Below, piece by piece: positions 16,873 through 25,272 of a DNA stretch of 37,489 nucleotides. Origin of the DNA: Bacteroidia bacterium. Lineage in GTDB: Bacteria; Bacteroidota; Bacteroidia; B-17B0; Aurantibacillaceae. The notes under the pieces are model-generated. The model was given only the letters and a program-made list of their open reading frames with translations. It did no database searches and had not been told where the DNA came from. The stretch spans positions 1-37,489 of the forward strand of contig JAGNIU010000030.1 of the NCBI GenBank assembly GCA_018000995.1, read 5' to 3'. Within the stretch, counting starts at the first letter, position 1. Each line of letters starts with the position of its first letter. The position numbers were made by a program, and so were the translations under genes.

Positions 16873-17994
16873 TTAGTTATTCAACATAACCGGCATCACC
16901 AACATTAAAACATCTTCACCGGGGTTTGATTTTTGTGATGGAACGATAATTCCCGCACGGTTAGGAGCACTCATTTCAATAGTGATTTCGTCGCTTTCTA
17001 AATTGCTCACCATCTCCACTAAGAATTTAGAATTAAAGCCAATTTCCATGTCTTCACCTACATAAGAGCAAACTAAACTCTCATGACCTTCATTCGCAAA
17101 ATCTAAATCTTCAGCGGACACTACTAAATGACTGCCATTAATTTTTAAACGGATTTGGTGAGTTGCTTTGTTAGCGAAAACGCTTACACGTTTAATTGCA
17201 CCAAGAAAAGAAGAACGGTCGATAGTTAATTTATTAGGATTTTGTTTTGGAATTACTGCTTCGTAGTTTGGATATTTTCCGTCTATTAAACGGCAAACTA
17301 AATTAATATTTCCAAAAGAAAATAAAGCATTAGTTTTATTGAATTCAACTTTTACTGCATCATCAATTCCTGTCAATAATGCTTTTAAAACATTTAACGG
17401 TTTTTTAGGCATAATAAAAGAAGTTGAAGCGCCGGCCTTAGCATCGTTACGAATATAACGTACTAATTTGTGAGCATCAGTAGCAACGAAAATAGTATTG
17501 GTTTCAGTAAACTGACAAAACACGCCGCTCATTACTGGACGTAAATCATCATTACCTGTTGCAAAAATAGTTTTGTTAATTGCTGAAGCTAAAATATCAC
17601 TTTTAATTACGATTGAAGATTGTGAATCTAACTTCGGCATTTTAGGATATTCTTCTCCGTTATGTCCTGTTAAAGTATAGTCACCTGTCTCCGTTTTTAA
17701 TTTAGCAGAGAATTTTTTGTTATCGATAATAAAAGAAATTGGTTGTTCCGGTAAACTAGCTAATGCATCTTGTAAAGTTTTTGCAGGAATAGCAATTGAA
17801 CCACCTTGAGTCGCTTCAACTTTTAAACTTGTAGTAATAGTAGTTTCCATATCGCTTGCCGAAATGGTTAACTCATTATTATTTACTTCAAACAAAAAAC
17901 AATCTAAAATAGGAATAGTATTATTTGTGTTTAATACGCCGCCAACGGCTTTTAAATGTTTAAGTAATGTGGAGGATGAAACTACAAAATTCAT
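16873..17994 (-). CDS. dnaN: DNA polymerase III beta sliding clamp
   Basis: This 373-residue protein is the replication sliding clamp, which encircles DNA and tethers the polymerase. Length and motifs fit the family: an N-terminal MNFVVSSSTLLKHLKAVGGVL, TLTGHNGEEYPKMP, MSGVFCQF, ATDAHKLVRY, and a C-terminal MLVMPVMLNN in place of the common MPMRL. It is not beside dnaA or an origin here. The gene has its own -7 promoter element and lies behind a terminator that closes the DUF4340 gene, so it forms its own unit, possibly with the downstream esterase gene. Confidence 0.95.
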   Translation of the reverse strand: MNFVVSSSTLLKHLKAVGGVLNTNNTIPILDCFLFEVNNNELTISASDMETTITTSLKVEATQGGSIAIPAKTLQDALASLPEQPISFIIDNKKFSAKLKTETGDYTLTGHNGEEYPKMPKLDSQSSIVIKSDILASAINKTIFATGNDDLRPVMSGVFCQFTETNTIFVATDAHKLVRYIRNDAKAGASTSFIMPKKPLNVLKALLTGIDDAVKVEFNKTNALFSFGNINLVCRLIDGKYPNYEAVIPKQNPNKLTIDRSSFLGAIKRVSVFANKATHQIRLKINGSHLVVSAEDLDFANEGHESLVCSYVGEDMEIGFNSKFLVEMVSNLESDEITIEMSAPNRAGIIVPSQKSNPGEDVLMLVMPVMLNN

Positions 17995-18066
17995 AAGTCA
18001 GGTTTTTCAGTTTGTGTAATGCAAAATAGCAGTAGTGCTTTTGCAATACCGCATATTATACTTTAA

Positions 18067-18074
18067 CAAATTTA
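18067..18074 (-). promoter_or_regulatory. -7 promoter element upstream of dnaN
   Basis: The minus strand reads TAAATTTG here, a full match to TAnnTTTG. The -33 region falls in the preceding terminator stem and is a poor match. The element ends 72 bases before the dnaN start, giving a long leader. Confidence 0.5.
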
Positions 18075-18083
18075 GGTTTCGCT

Positions 18084-18108
18084 TTAAAAAACACCCATTA
18101 TAATGGGT
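18084..18108 (-). terminator. Rho-independent terminator after the DUF4340 gene
   Basis: On the minus strand ACCCATTATAATGGGT, a perfect 16-base palindrome at 18093-18108, is followed by GTTTTTTAA. It separates the DUF4340 gene from dnaN. Confidence 0.75.
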
Positions 18109-18119
18109 TTAGTTTTGAA

Positions 18120-19160
18120 CTACTTTTTAACAGTAGATTTTGGAAGGAAATAGCCATTGGTTTGAAGTATTTTTCCAAACACATAATACTGAACAAGGGC
18201 AGTTTCTTTACTGGTGTTGTAACTCATAAAAAAGCGATCCGGATCATACTTGTATTCGACCCCATATTTCTTATTTATTTCCCAAGTAGAATTTTTACGA
18301 ACGAAATTGAATTCGCTAGTTTGATTTTGGGTATTAGTAATACTGAGTTTAACAAAAGGCACAGCATTTTGTATAGAATCCACTAACCTCTGATTCACTT
18401 TTGTAAGTAGCTTTTCGTAACTAATGTTCTGGAAATAGGCGAGGTACTGTTTCATTCTCACTTCATCAAATGGCAATTGGGTTCCGTTTAATTTTTGTAA
18501 TTCAAAATTAGTAGTGCTGTTAAGTTTTATGATAAATGACGAATCGGGCATTTCGCTATGTTCTACTTTTATCAATTTCATTTGGGGTGGAATATAGTTG
18601 ATAACAACACGTTCTCTCCATTCGTTTTCATGAATTATGTAACGTGAAGACAAATACCCGTTAAAGCCAGGAATACACATTAAAAAGGGCTCTTCGTAAT
18701 TCTCCATATTGTCCAAATCCGTTAATATCATGTAAGTGGCGTCGTTTTCCATACTTTCATGCCCAACGTAGTATTGCTTTATTAACTCATCGTTATGAAA
18801 TGCTTGAACTTTAATGGAGCGTCCAATCATTTGTTTAATAACACCAGCCTTAGCATTTTTAGAAACGGTTGATTTAACATCCACCATTTTCATTGTATAA
18901 AGCAAAAGGTTAATGGCGTCGGCGCGACAAGGATACTTATTGTTTGTTAACCATCCTGTTTTTGTGCGTTCAAGAGTTACAGAATTACCTTCTTTATCGG
19001 CTAGGAAAATTTTTGTGATGGAAGCAGTGTCTTCAATTTTAAAATCCCTTTCTTCTTTAGCAATAGTGCTGCCGCTGGTTTTGTTTTTGAAAATATAGTA
19101 CGATACTGCGCAGAGTATAGTTAAAAGTGTAATAACAATTAAGGAAGATTTATTCTTCAT
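18120..19160 (-). CDS. DUF4340 domain-containing protein
   Basis: This 346-residue protein has one N-terminal membrane segment (about residues 7-24) and a periplasmic body. It matches DUF4340: an early ITKIFLADKEGNSVTLERTKTGW stretch, PCRADAINLLLYTM, and a later repeat-like half. In other Bacteroidota I recall DUF4340 proteins next to GldG-type ABC transporter parts and dnaN; here dnaN is downstream but gldF and gldG are not seen. The gene starts 33 bases after the PorP/SprF gene with no terminator between, so it is the last gene of the CotH/PorP operon. Its biochemical role is unknown. Confidence 0.75.
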   Translation of the reverse strand: MKNKSSLIVITLLTILCAVSYYIFKNKTSGSTIAKEERDFKIEDTASITKIFLADKEGNSVTLERTKTGWLTNNKYPCRADAINLLLYTMKMVDVKSTVSKNAKAGVIKQMIGRSIKVQAFHNDELIKQYYVGHESMENDATYMILTDLDNMENYEEPFLMCIPGFNGYLSSRYIIHENEWRERVVINYIPPQMKLIKVEHSEMPDSSFIIKLNSTTNFELQKLNGTQLPFDEVRMKQYLAYFQNISYEKLLTKVNQRLVDSIQNAVPFVKLSITNTQNQTSEFNFVRKNSTWEINKKYGVEYKYDPDRFFMSYNTSKETALVQYYVFGKILQTNGYFLPKSTVKK

Positions 19161-19193
19161 AATAGTAAAAAAATAATTAAAGGAAATACGGGG

Positions 19194-20285
19194 TTATTTC
19201 CTGGTTTTGCTGTATTCGCTGCGCTTGTTAAACAAGGCATCGGCAAGTTTATTGTAACGTAAAGAGATTTCAAAACCTCCAACAGTTCTTGATGCTTTTC
19301 TATAGCTCGATACGTTGGCATCATAAGAAATACCAATAGCATAAGTACCCATATCAATTAGCACTTGAGGAATAATAGCATCATCTACACGGTAGAAAAT
19401 ACCAACACCAATCGAGTTTTCTACTTTCTCACCTGTAATTTTTGTTCCGTTTTTAAAACGGTATTTTAAATAAGTACCTGCAGTTATTTCTCTAGCAGGA
19501 CCTTGCATCATATAAATTACTGTAGGGGTAATAGATAATTTTGTATTGCTGATATCAAATCGGGAAAGAATAGAAGCTGAAATGCGATAAGGTAATCTGT
19601 AACCTTCAATAGTTACGGTCTTTCCTGTTGCATCAATATAACTATTGTTTCCGAAATCTTGCTCCGGTTGGTTTAAATGATAACCTGCAATTCCTATTCT
19701 TAAACTTTTAATATCGTCGCGATCGTTACGGGTTTTAAGAGATGTGAATTCATAAGCTAAACCTGCTCCAAAATCTGAACTGGTGAAGTTGTGATAAACA
19801 ACTGATTCCTGAGTTGCGAGTGCAGGGTCAATCTCAGTGCCGTTAAATTGTGAAGCATAAGTTAATTTGGCGTAGTTCGCGCTATTCATTGTTACCCCAC
19901 CATAAAAACCTGCAGATAACACGGCTTTTTTTGACACTTTTAGTATAGCACTGATATTAAAATTAGCAATAGTTTGCGATAAATTTGCCGCGCCGGCTTT
20001 ATCACTAAAAATATTTAAACCAATCCCTAAAAAAGCATTCTTATAACGATTTCTGAAAACACCACCATCAACCGATAATCCCATAGTTTGATAGGCTTTT
20101 CCCATTGAAGCCCACTGGTTACGGTAACCGGCAATTACCCTATAATAACCAGGAAAGAAACCTGTATTAGCAGGATTGTACATTAAAGGCGCTTCCTGTA
20201 CCTGTGCTAAATGGATATCCTGAGCTTTTACTTCTGAAGTAAGAAGCGAAAGTAAAAGAAAGGAAAGTATACTTATTTTTTTCAT
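19194..20285 (-). CDS. Type IX secretion PorP/SprF family outer-membrane protein
   Basis: This 363-residue protein has a signal peptide ending at KAQD, then the PorP/SprF signature DIHLAQVQEAPLMYNPANTGFFPGYYRVIAGYRNQWASMG. The remainder is alternating hydrophobic strands of an outer-membrane beta-barrel. SprF of Flavobacterium is needed to secrete its neighbour SprB, and PorP/SprF proteins are generally paired with type B T9SS cargo. Here the gene follows the type B CotH-like cargo gene by 20 bases, so it is probably that protein's dedicated partner, perhaps anchoring it at the surface. The pairing is an inference from position and family knowledge. Confidence 0.9.
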   Translation of the reverse strand: MKKISILSFLLLSLLTSEVKAQDIHLAQVQEAPLMYNPANTGFFPGYYRVIAGYRNQWASMGKAYQTMGLSVDGGVFRNRYKNAFLGIGLNIFSDKAGAANLSQTIANFNISAILKVSKKAVLSAGFYGGVTMNSANYAKLTYASQFNGTEIDPALATQESVVYHNFTSSDFGAGLAYEFTSLKTRNDRDDIKSLRIGIAGYHLNQPEQDFGNNSYIDATGKTVTIEGYRLPYRISASILSRFDISNTKLSITPTVIYMMQGPAREITAGTYLKYRFKNGTKITGEKVENSIGVGIFYRVDDAIIPQVLIDMGTYAIGISYDANVSSYRKASRTVGGFEISLRYNKLADALFNKRSEYSKTRK

Positions 20286-20305
20286 AAATGTTTTTCTCAG
20301 TGGGT

Positions 20306-23128
20306 TTAACGTATTAAAGTAACATTGCCTTTAACTACTTTGTACTCGTTTAATACGTTCTTGTATTTTAAAATATAAGCGTACACTCCTGTTTGGGCTT
20401 GCGTTCCATTATGTGTTCCGTCCCATCCAAAAGTATATTCGTTGGCTCTAAATACTTCTTGTCCCCAACGGTTCCAAACTTGCATTTCATAATCACGGGC
20501 ATAACGCGCCTGAGCTCCTAAAGGCGAGAAAACATCATTTATACCATCGCCATTTGGTGTAAACCCAGTCGGCATTACAATGTCATTTCGTTTATCAGCA
20601 AATACGGCTGTAATATTGTCGCTTTCGCCAATGACAAAGGTGATAGAATCTTTAAATAAATAATTCTGATCATCTAAAGCCCATGGTGTGGCAGTAGTAC
20701 TATTTGTTTGAGCTGTAAACTCCCAATGATCGAAAACATACATTGAAGTATCAGTTGGCCAAGCTTCCAAATATGAATTTAAATACGGGAAATTAAATTT
20801 GTACTGGTAGTATTCACCACTCCAAACAAAATTGGTTATATGTAAACTATTAAAATTAACAGTTCCTGCACCAACGGGTTTAACATCAATATTAATTGTA
20901 AATGGCCCGTTCATGTTGTTACATTTAGTAAATAACGAATCAATTTTATCGCAACGCGTATTTAAACGATATCGTAAGGTATCCATTGCCATATCCCAAT
21001 CCGGCTGATTGACCGTCCAGAAAGCAGTATGGAATGGCATTTCGGGCGTGAAAACCTGTTTGAAATAATCAAAGTGGGCTAGCATTTTATCGCACCGCAA
21101 TGTTGTATTGAGTAAGTCCATGTAACGATTCATGTACTGGTTGCGGAATACAGGATTGGTTAATAATTGCTTTAATACTAAACCATGACCAACATAAGAT
21201 GCAGCAGGTGTAGTGTAAGATGTTGCAGGTTGTGTATAAACTGTATTGGTGTAAATACAAGGCGACACATACATATTACTCATCGTGAGTGTTTTTGGCG
21301 CAACACCAATATCTAAGATATTATTCATATCCCACATAAAATAACGCCATTTCATCATAGTATCAGCGTAAGCAGGCATGCTGCCATTATTGATTTTACG
21401 CCACCACGACATATTTAACCCTACGATATCCGCATTAGCTAAATAACTATTGTAAATAAAGAAATCGGTAATGCTGTACTTGCTTAAACGCTTCATTGCA
21501 TTATTGTAATAGTTGGGTACTGACATCAGACCGTTAGGACGGATGTAATTGAACACACCCAAACTGCTGGTTAAAGGACCTGTCATAGGAGTTGTTACCC
21601 AACCCGTATCTAAGTTGTTGGTAAGAGTAGAACCAACACCATGTTGTCGTAAAATATCTACAGAATCTTTATTGAGACCGAAATAATAATTCAAGTAATT
21701 TTGATCAGGAATTTCACGGAATTCATAAATTCCCCAATAGCAACCGTTAACAAACGTACGAATTGGTTTGTAATGCATGCCTTCCATCGCTAAACCATTT
21801 TTCATAGCATAAGTTTGTGCAAAGGCATCACGCATGTGCGTTGTGCGTAATGGAGGAGGGGTGGCGAGCGTTGGTGTTAATGCCGAGAAGTTATCTTTAC
21901 CAGCAGCTCTGATTTCAAAGTTAGGGAAGTTAGTTCTGGTACTTGTTCCTAACATCGCATCATTGTAAATATTTCCGGTTATTCTACAACCTTGTCCGGT
22001 TCGGTCATCAAATCCCACATCAAAACCACGTTGTTGATTTAACCAACCATCGTTTGGAGGTTGTGTTAAACTGCCACCAACTTCAGAATAGAATTTATTT
22101 TTATCAAAGTATTCGCAATGCACAGTGGAAGTACCGCCAACAACGAAAAAGTTAGTGTTCGTGACAATAGATAAAACACCGAAGCCGGGATTTACAAAAA
22201 CATCGGCACCATCAAAATAAGTATTTGTTTCTTCGAAACTTGGCAAATATAAATTAGCTAATGAAGCTGAACCAACGCCATTTGGTTTGGGATAAGTAAC
22301 CGCTGTAATTACATTAGTGATTCCACTCATTGGTAAAGGAGTAGTTATACCATCCTGATAAGTATAAGTGGTTGCAGTTGTAGCATTCCCAACACAACCT
22401 GTATAACTGGCACAAGGAATAGATCCTCCGGGTGCACCACAATCTCCTCTGGTATAATTTATTTGAAAATTGACTGTATCCGGTATCCACATATCGTAGT
22501 TTCCGGTAACAGGCGGTGTAAATCCTGCAGTGACAGGAGTTGTAAAAGTTGGAGTAGGTGCATACCCAAGATAAACTTGTGCAGCAGGAATATTTACAAA
22601 ATTAGAACCATTAAAATTAAAAGGGTATAAAGCAGTAGAAGCACCTTGATTAAATAATTGCCATCCGGAAAATTTATCGCCGTCAGGAAATCTTCCCCAA
22701 GTATCATTTGCTTTAGTTCTTCTTACATAAATCGAATCTTTAATAACACCAAAATAAGTTAACATTAACCACTGGTTATTACATTGCTCAATGGTAAAAT
22801 TTGTGTGCCAACGTCCACCAGGTCCCGGTTCTTTTTTATTTAATCCAGAACACCAAAAAGTCATGTATTGCCCTGGGCCAATTGTTAAGCCGGGAGGCAT
22901 TTTCCACATGTATAAATTAGTTTTGCTATTGGTTAAATAATGATCGTCAAGAGAAAGTGTAAAGCCGGGAGTTGCATTATATAATTCTACATAATCTACA
23001 CCTGGAACTCCGGTTAATAAATCAGCGGTACCCGCCACATTTGACCAACATACTTCATTTATTAAAATTTGTGATTTGGCTGAGTTAAAAGTTAACGCCA
23101 ATAATATTAAAAATACAATTCTCTTCAT
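20306..23128 (-). CDS. CotH-kinase-like/lamin-tail surface protein, T9SS type B
   Basis: This 940-residue secreted protein starts at the ATG at 23128, which puts the signal peptide (MKRIVFLILLALTFNSAKSQ) first; an upstream in-frame ATG at 23149 would sit almost at the predicted transcript start. A lamin-tail-like domain (ILINEVCWSN, DYVELYN) opens the mature chain. A CotH-like domain follows near the middle, with FVNGCYWGIYEFRE and YFMWDMNNILDIG. CotH proteins include atypical secreted protein kinases. The end is a type B T9SS (gliding motility-associated) domain: GFTPNGDGINDVF, VWNRWGQEVF, GVYAYILKY. It heads an operon with a PorP/SprF gene and a DUF4340 gene. Kinase activity is not proven by what is visible. 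Confidence 0.82.
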   Translation of the reverse strand: MKRIVFLILLALTFNSAKSQILINEVCWSNVAGTADLLTGVPGVDYVELYNATPGFTLSLDDHYLTNSKTNLYMWKMPPGLTIGPGQYMTFWCSGLNKKEPGPGGRWHTNFTIEQCNNQWLMLTYFGVIKDSIYVRRTKANDTWGRFPDGDKFSGWQLFNQGASTALYPFNFNGSNFVNIPAAQVYLGYAPTPTFTTPVTAGFTPPVTGNYDMWIPDTVNFQINYTRGDCGAPGGSIPCASYTGCVGNATTATTYTYQDGITTPLPMSGITNVITAVTYPKPNGVGSASLANLYLPSFEETNTYFDGADVFVNPGFGVLSIVTNTNFFVVGGTSTVHCEYFDKNKFYSEVGGSLTQPPNDGWLNQQRGFDVGFDDRTGQGCRITGNIYNDAMLGTSTRTNFPNFEIRAAGKDNFSALTPTLATPPPLRTTHMRDAFAQTYAMKNGLAMEGMHYKPIRTFVNGCYWGIYEFREIPDQNYLNYYFGLNKDSVDILRQHGVGSTLTNNLDTGWVTTPMTGPLTSSLGVFNYIRPNGLMSVPNYYNNAMKRLSKYSITDFFIYNSYLANADIVGLNMSWWRKINNGSMPAYADTMMKWRYFMWDMNNILDIGVAPKTLTMSNMYVSPCIYTNTVYTQPATSYTTPAASYVGHGLVLKQLLTNPVFRNQYMNRYMDLLNTTLRCDKMLAHFDYFKQVFTPEMPFHTAFWTVNQPDWDMAMDTLRYRLNTRCDKIDSLFTKCNNMNGPFTINIDVKPVGAGTVNFNSLHITNFVWSGEYYQYKFNFPYLNSYLEAWPTDTSMYVFDHWEFTAQTNSTTATPWALDDQNYLFKDSITFVIGESDNITAVFADKRNDIVMPTGFTPNGDGINDVFSPLGAQARYARDYEMQVWNRWGQEVFRANEYTFGWDGTHNGTQAQTGVYAYILKYKNVLNEYKVVKGNVTLIR

Positions 23129-23157
23129 GTGTTGAACGGTTTTTACCATCTAAACCT

Positions 23158-23188
23158 CAAATTTAGCTATTATAACTTAAAATACCAA
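23158..23188 (-). promoter_or_regulatory. Promoter of the CotH/PorP/DUF4340 operon
   Basis: On the minus strand TTG (23188-23186) is followed after 20 bases by TAAATTTG (23165-23158). This fits the Bacteroidota consensus. Transcription should begin near 23150, about 20 bases before the chosen start codon. Confidence 0.65.
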
Positions 23189-23344
23189 GTCTTTAACAGT
23201 CTAATTTTCAGCATGGTGGTGTTTGTAATACTATAACGAAGCAAAAGGCCAAAAGGATGGGTTGTTTGCGAAAAATATTTTTAAAAGCTTTCGATTTGTC
23301 CATTCAATGTTAAAATCTAAATAGTAAAAAATGGTACAAAGCCT

Positions 23345-23352
23345 TACATTTG
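23345..23352 (+). promoter_or_regulatory. -7 promoter element just ahead of the purF-like gene
   Basis: TACATTTG fully matches TAnnTTTG and ends only 10 bases before the ATG. No good TTG is visible at the -33 distance. If used, the mRNA leader would be only a few bases long. Confidence 0.5.
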
Positions 23353-23362
23353 TAGTCCCAAA

Positions 23363-25264
23363 ATGAGCGATCTAATAAAACATGAGTGCGGTGTAGCTTT
23401 AATCCGCCTCCTGAAGCCGGTTTCCTACTATAAAACCAAATATGGTTCGGCAAGATACGGCCTACACAAAATGTATCAGCTCATGGAGAAAATGATAAAC
23501 CGCGGACAAGACGGCGCTGGTTTAGCTACCATAAAATTAGATGCAAAACCAGGAACTACTTATATAGATCGCATTCGTTCGGTTGAACCAAAAGCGACTC
23601 AAGATATTTTTTCTCAAGTCAACGATTTATTTGTAAACGCTTCCCGCAAAAAACCGGAAGAATACAAAAGTGGTGAATGGCAAAAAGAAAATATTCCATT
23701 TTTAGGGGAGTTAATGTTAGGTCATTTACGCTATGGAACTTTCGGAAAAAACGGAGTTCATAGTTGTCACCCATTCCGCCGCCAAAATAATTGGATGGCG
23801 CGTAATTTAGTAGTGGCTGGAAATTTTAATCTTACTAATGTTGATGAACTTTTCGATCATTTAGTGGAATTAGGTCAGCACCCCCGCGAAAAAGCGGATA
23901 CTATTACGGTGATGGAAAAAATTGGTCATTTTTTAGATAAAGAAAACGATCGACTATTTAAGAAATTCAAAGAAGAAGGTTTAGATAACGAAACCATTTC
24001 CAAAAAAATTCAGGATAATATTGATGTTGCTTCTATTTTAATTGAAAGTAGCAAACGTTGGGATGGCGGATATGTTATGGCGGGTATGATGGGGCATGGT
24101 GATGCTTTTGTGTTGCGTGATCCAAATGGAATTCGTCCGGCTTATTATTATATGGATGACGAAATTTTGGTTGTTGCCAGTGAACGTCCTGTTATTCAAA
24201 CTGTATTTAATGCACCTTTTGAACAAGTTCAGGAAGTAAAACCCGGACATGCTATTATAATTAAGAAAGACGGAACATTATCTCACGAAGAAATTGTTGC
24301 GCCATTAGAAAAAAAGGCCTGTTCGTTTGAACGGATTTATTTTTCACGTGGAAACGATGCGCAAATTTATAACGAGCGGCAAGCTCTCGGCCGTTATTTA
24401 GTACCTCCTGTATTAAAGTCGGTAAATTATGATTTAGATAACACCGTTTTCAGTTACATTCCCAATACAGCTGAGGTTGCTTTTGGAGGATTAATAGAAG
24501 GCTTAGACGATTATTTAAACAAACATAAAGCCACAGAAATTTTAAAAGCCGGAGCAAATATTGCGGAACCACAACTAAGTAAAATACTTTCAGTACAACC
24601 ACGCATTCATAAAGTGGTTTTAAAAGATGTAAAGCAGCGTACTTTTATTACAGATGATGAAAGCCGTGATATTATGGTGAATTTAGGTTACGATGTAACT
24701 TATGGAACTGTAAAAAAAGGCGTAGATAATTTGGTGGTGTTGGATGATAGTATTGTACGCGGCACCACTTTAAAACAAAGTATTTTAAGAATATTAGACC
24801 GATTAGAACCAAAGAAAATAATTGTAGTTTCTTCAGCGCCGCAAATCCGTTATCCGGATTGTTACGGAATTGATATGGCGGTACTCAGTAAATTTGCTGC
24901 TTTCGATGCGACTATAGCTTTATTAAAAGAGACCGGTCGCGAAAGCGTTTTAAAATCGGTTTACGAAAAAGCTTTAGAGGAAATAAAAAAACCAAAGGAA
25001 GAGCAAGTAAACGTGGTGAAAGAAATTTACAACACCTTTACAACAGAAGAAATTTCTCAAAAAATTGCTGAACTTATTAAGCCTGCCGACTTAAAAGCTG
25101 AACTTGAAATCATTTATCAAAACATTGAAGGCTTGCATTTATCTTGTCCGGATAATTTAGGTGACTGGTATTTTACAGGTAACTATCCAACCCCTGGCGG
25201 TAATAAAGTAGCCAATCGCGCTTTCATTAATTTTATGGAAGGTAAAAACGTAAGAGCGTATTAA
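23363..25264 (+). CDS. purF: Amidophosphoribosyltransferase, long Bacteroidota form
   Basis: This 633-residue enzyme transfers the glutamine amide nitrogen to PRPP, the first committed step of purine synthesis. The N-terminal Ntn glutaminase domain has its nucleophile at C9 (HECGVAL), after eight residues that would need removal, as in PurF enzymes with a propeptide. NRGQDGAGLA and LGHLRYGTFG follow. The phosphoribosyltransferase domain carries the PRPP loop VVLDDSIVRGTTLKQS at about 458-473, then SSAPQIRYPDCYGIDM. It is longer than the usual 450-510 residues, with insertions in both domains; this long form is common in Bacteroidota and may coexist with a shorter PurF elsewhere. No other pur genes are in the window. 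Confidence 0.88.
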   Translation: MSDLIKHECGVALIRLLKPVSYYKTKYGSARYGLHKMYQLMEKMINRGQDGAGLATIKLDAKPGTTYIDRIRSVEPKATQDIFSQVNDLFVNASRKKPEEYKSGEWQKENIPFLGELMLGHLRYGTFGKNGVHSCHPFRRQNNWMARNLVVAGNFNLTNVDELFDHLVELGQHPREKADTITVMEKIGHFLDKENDRLFKKFKEEGLDNETISKKIQDNIDVASILIESSKRWDGGYVMAGMMGHGDAFVLRDPNGIRPAYYYMDDEILVVASERPVIQTVFNAPFEQVQEVKPGHAIIIKKDGTLSHEEIVAPLEKKACSFERIYFSRGNDAQIYNERQALGRYLVPPVLKSVNYDLDNTVFSYIPNTAEVAFGGLIEGLDDYLNKHKATEILKAGANIAEPQLSKILSVQPRIHKVVLKDVKQRTFITDDESRDIMVNLGYDVTYGTVKKGVDNLVVLDDSIVRGTTLKQSILRILDRLEPKKIIVVSSAPQIRYPDCYGIDMAVLSKFAAFDATIALLKETGRESVLKSVYEKALEEIKKPKEEQVNVVKEIYNTFTTEEISQKIAELIKPADLKAELEIIYQNIEGLHLSCPDNLGDWYFTGNYPTPGGNKVANRAFINFMEGKNVRAY

Positions 25265-25272
25265 ACTGCTTC

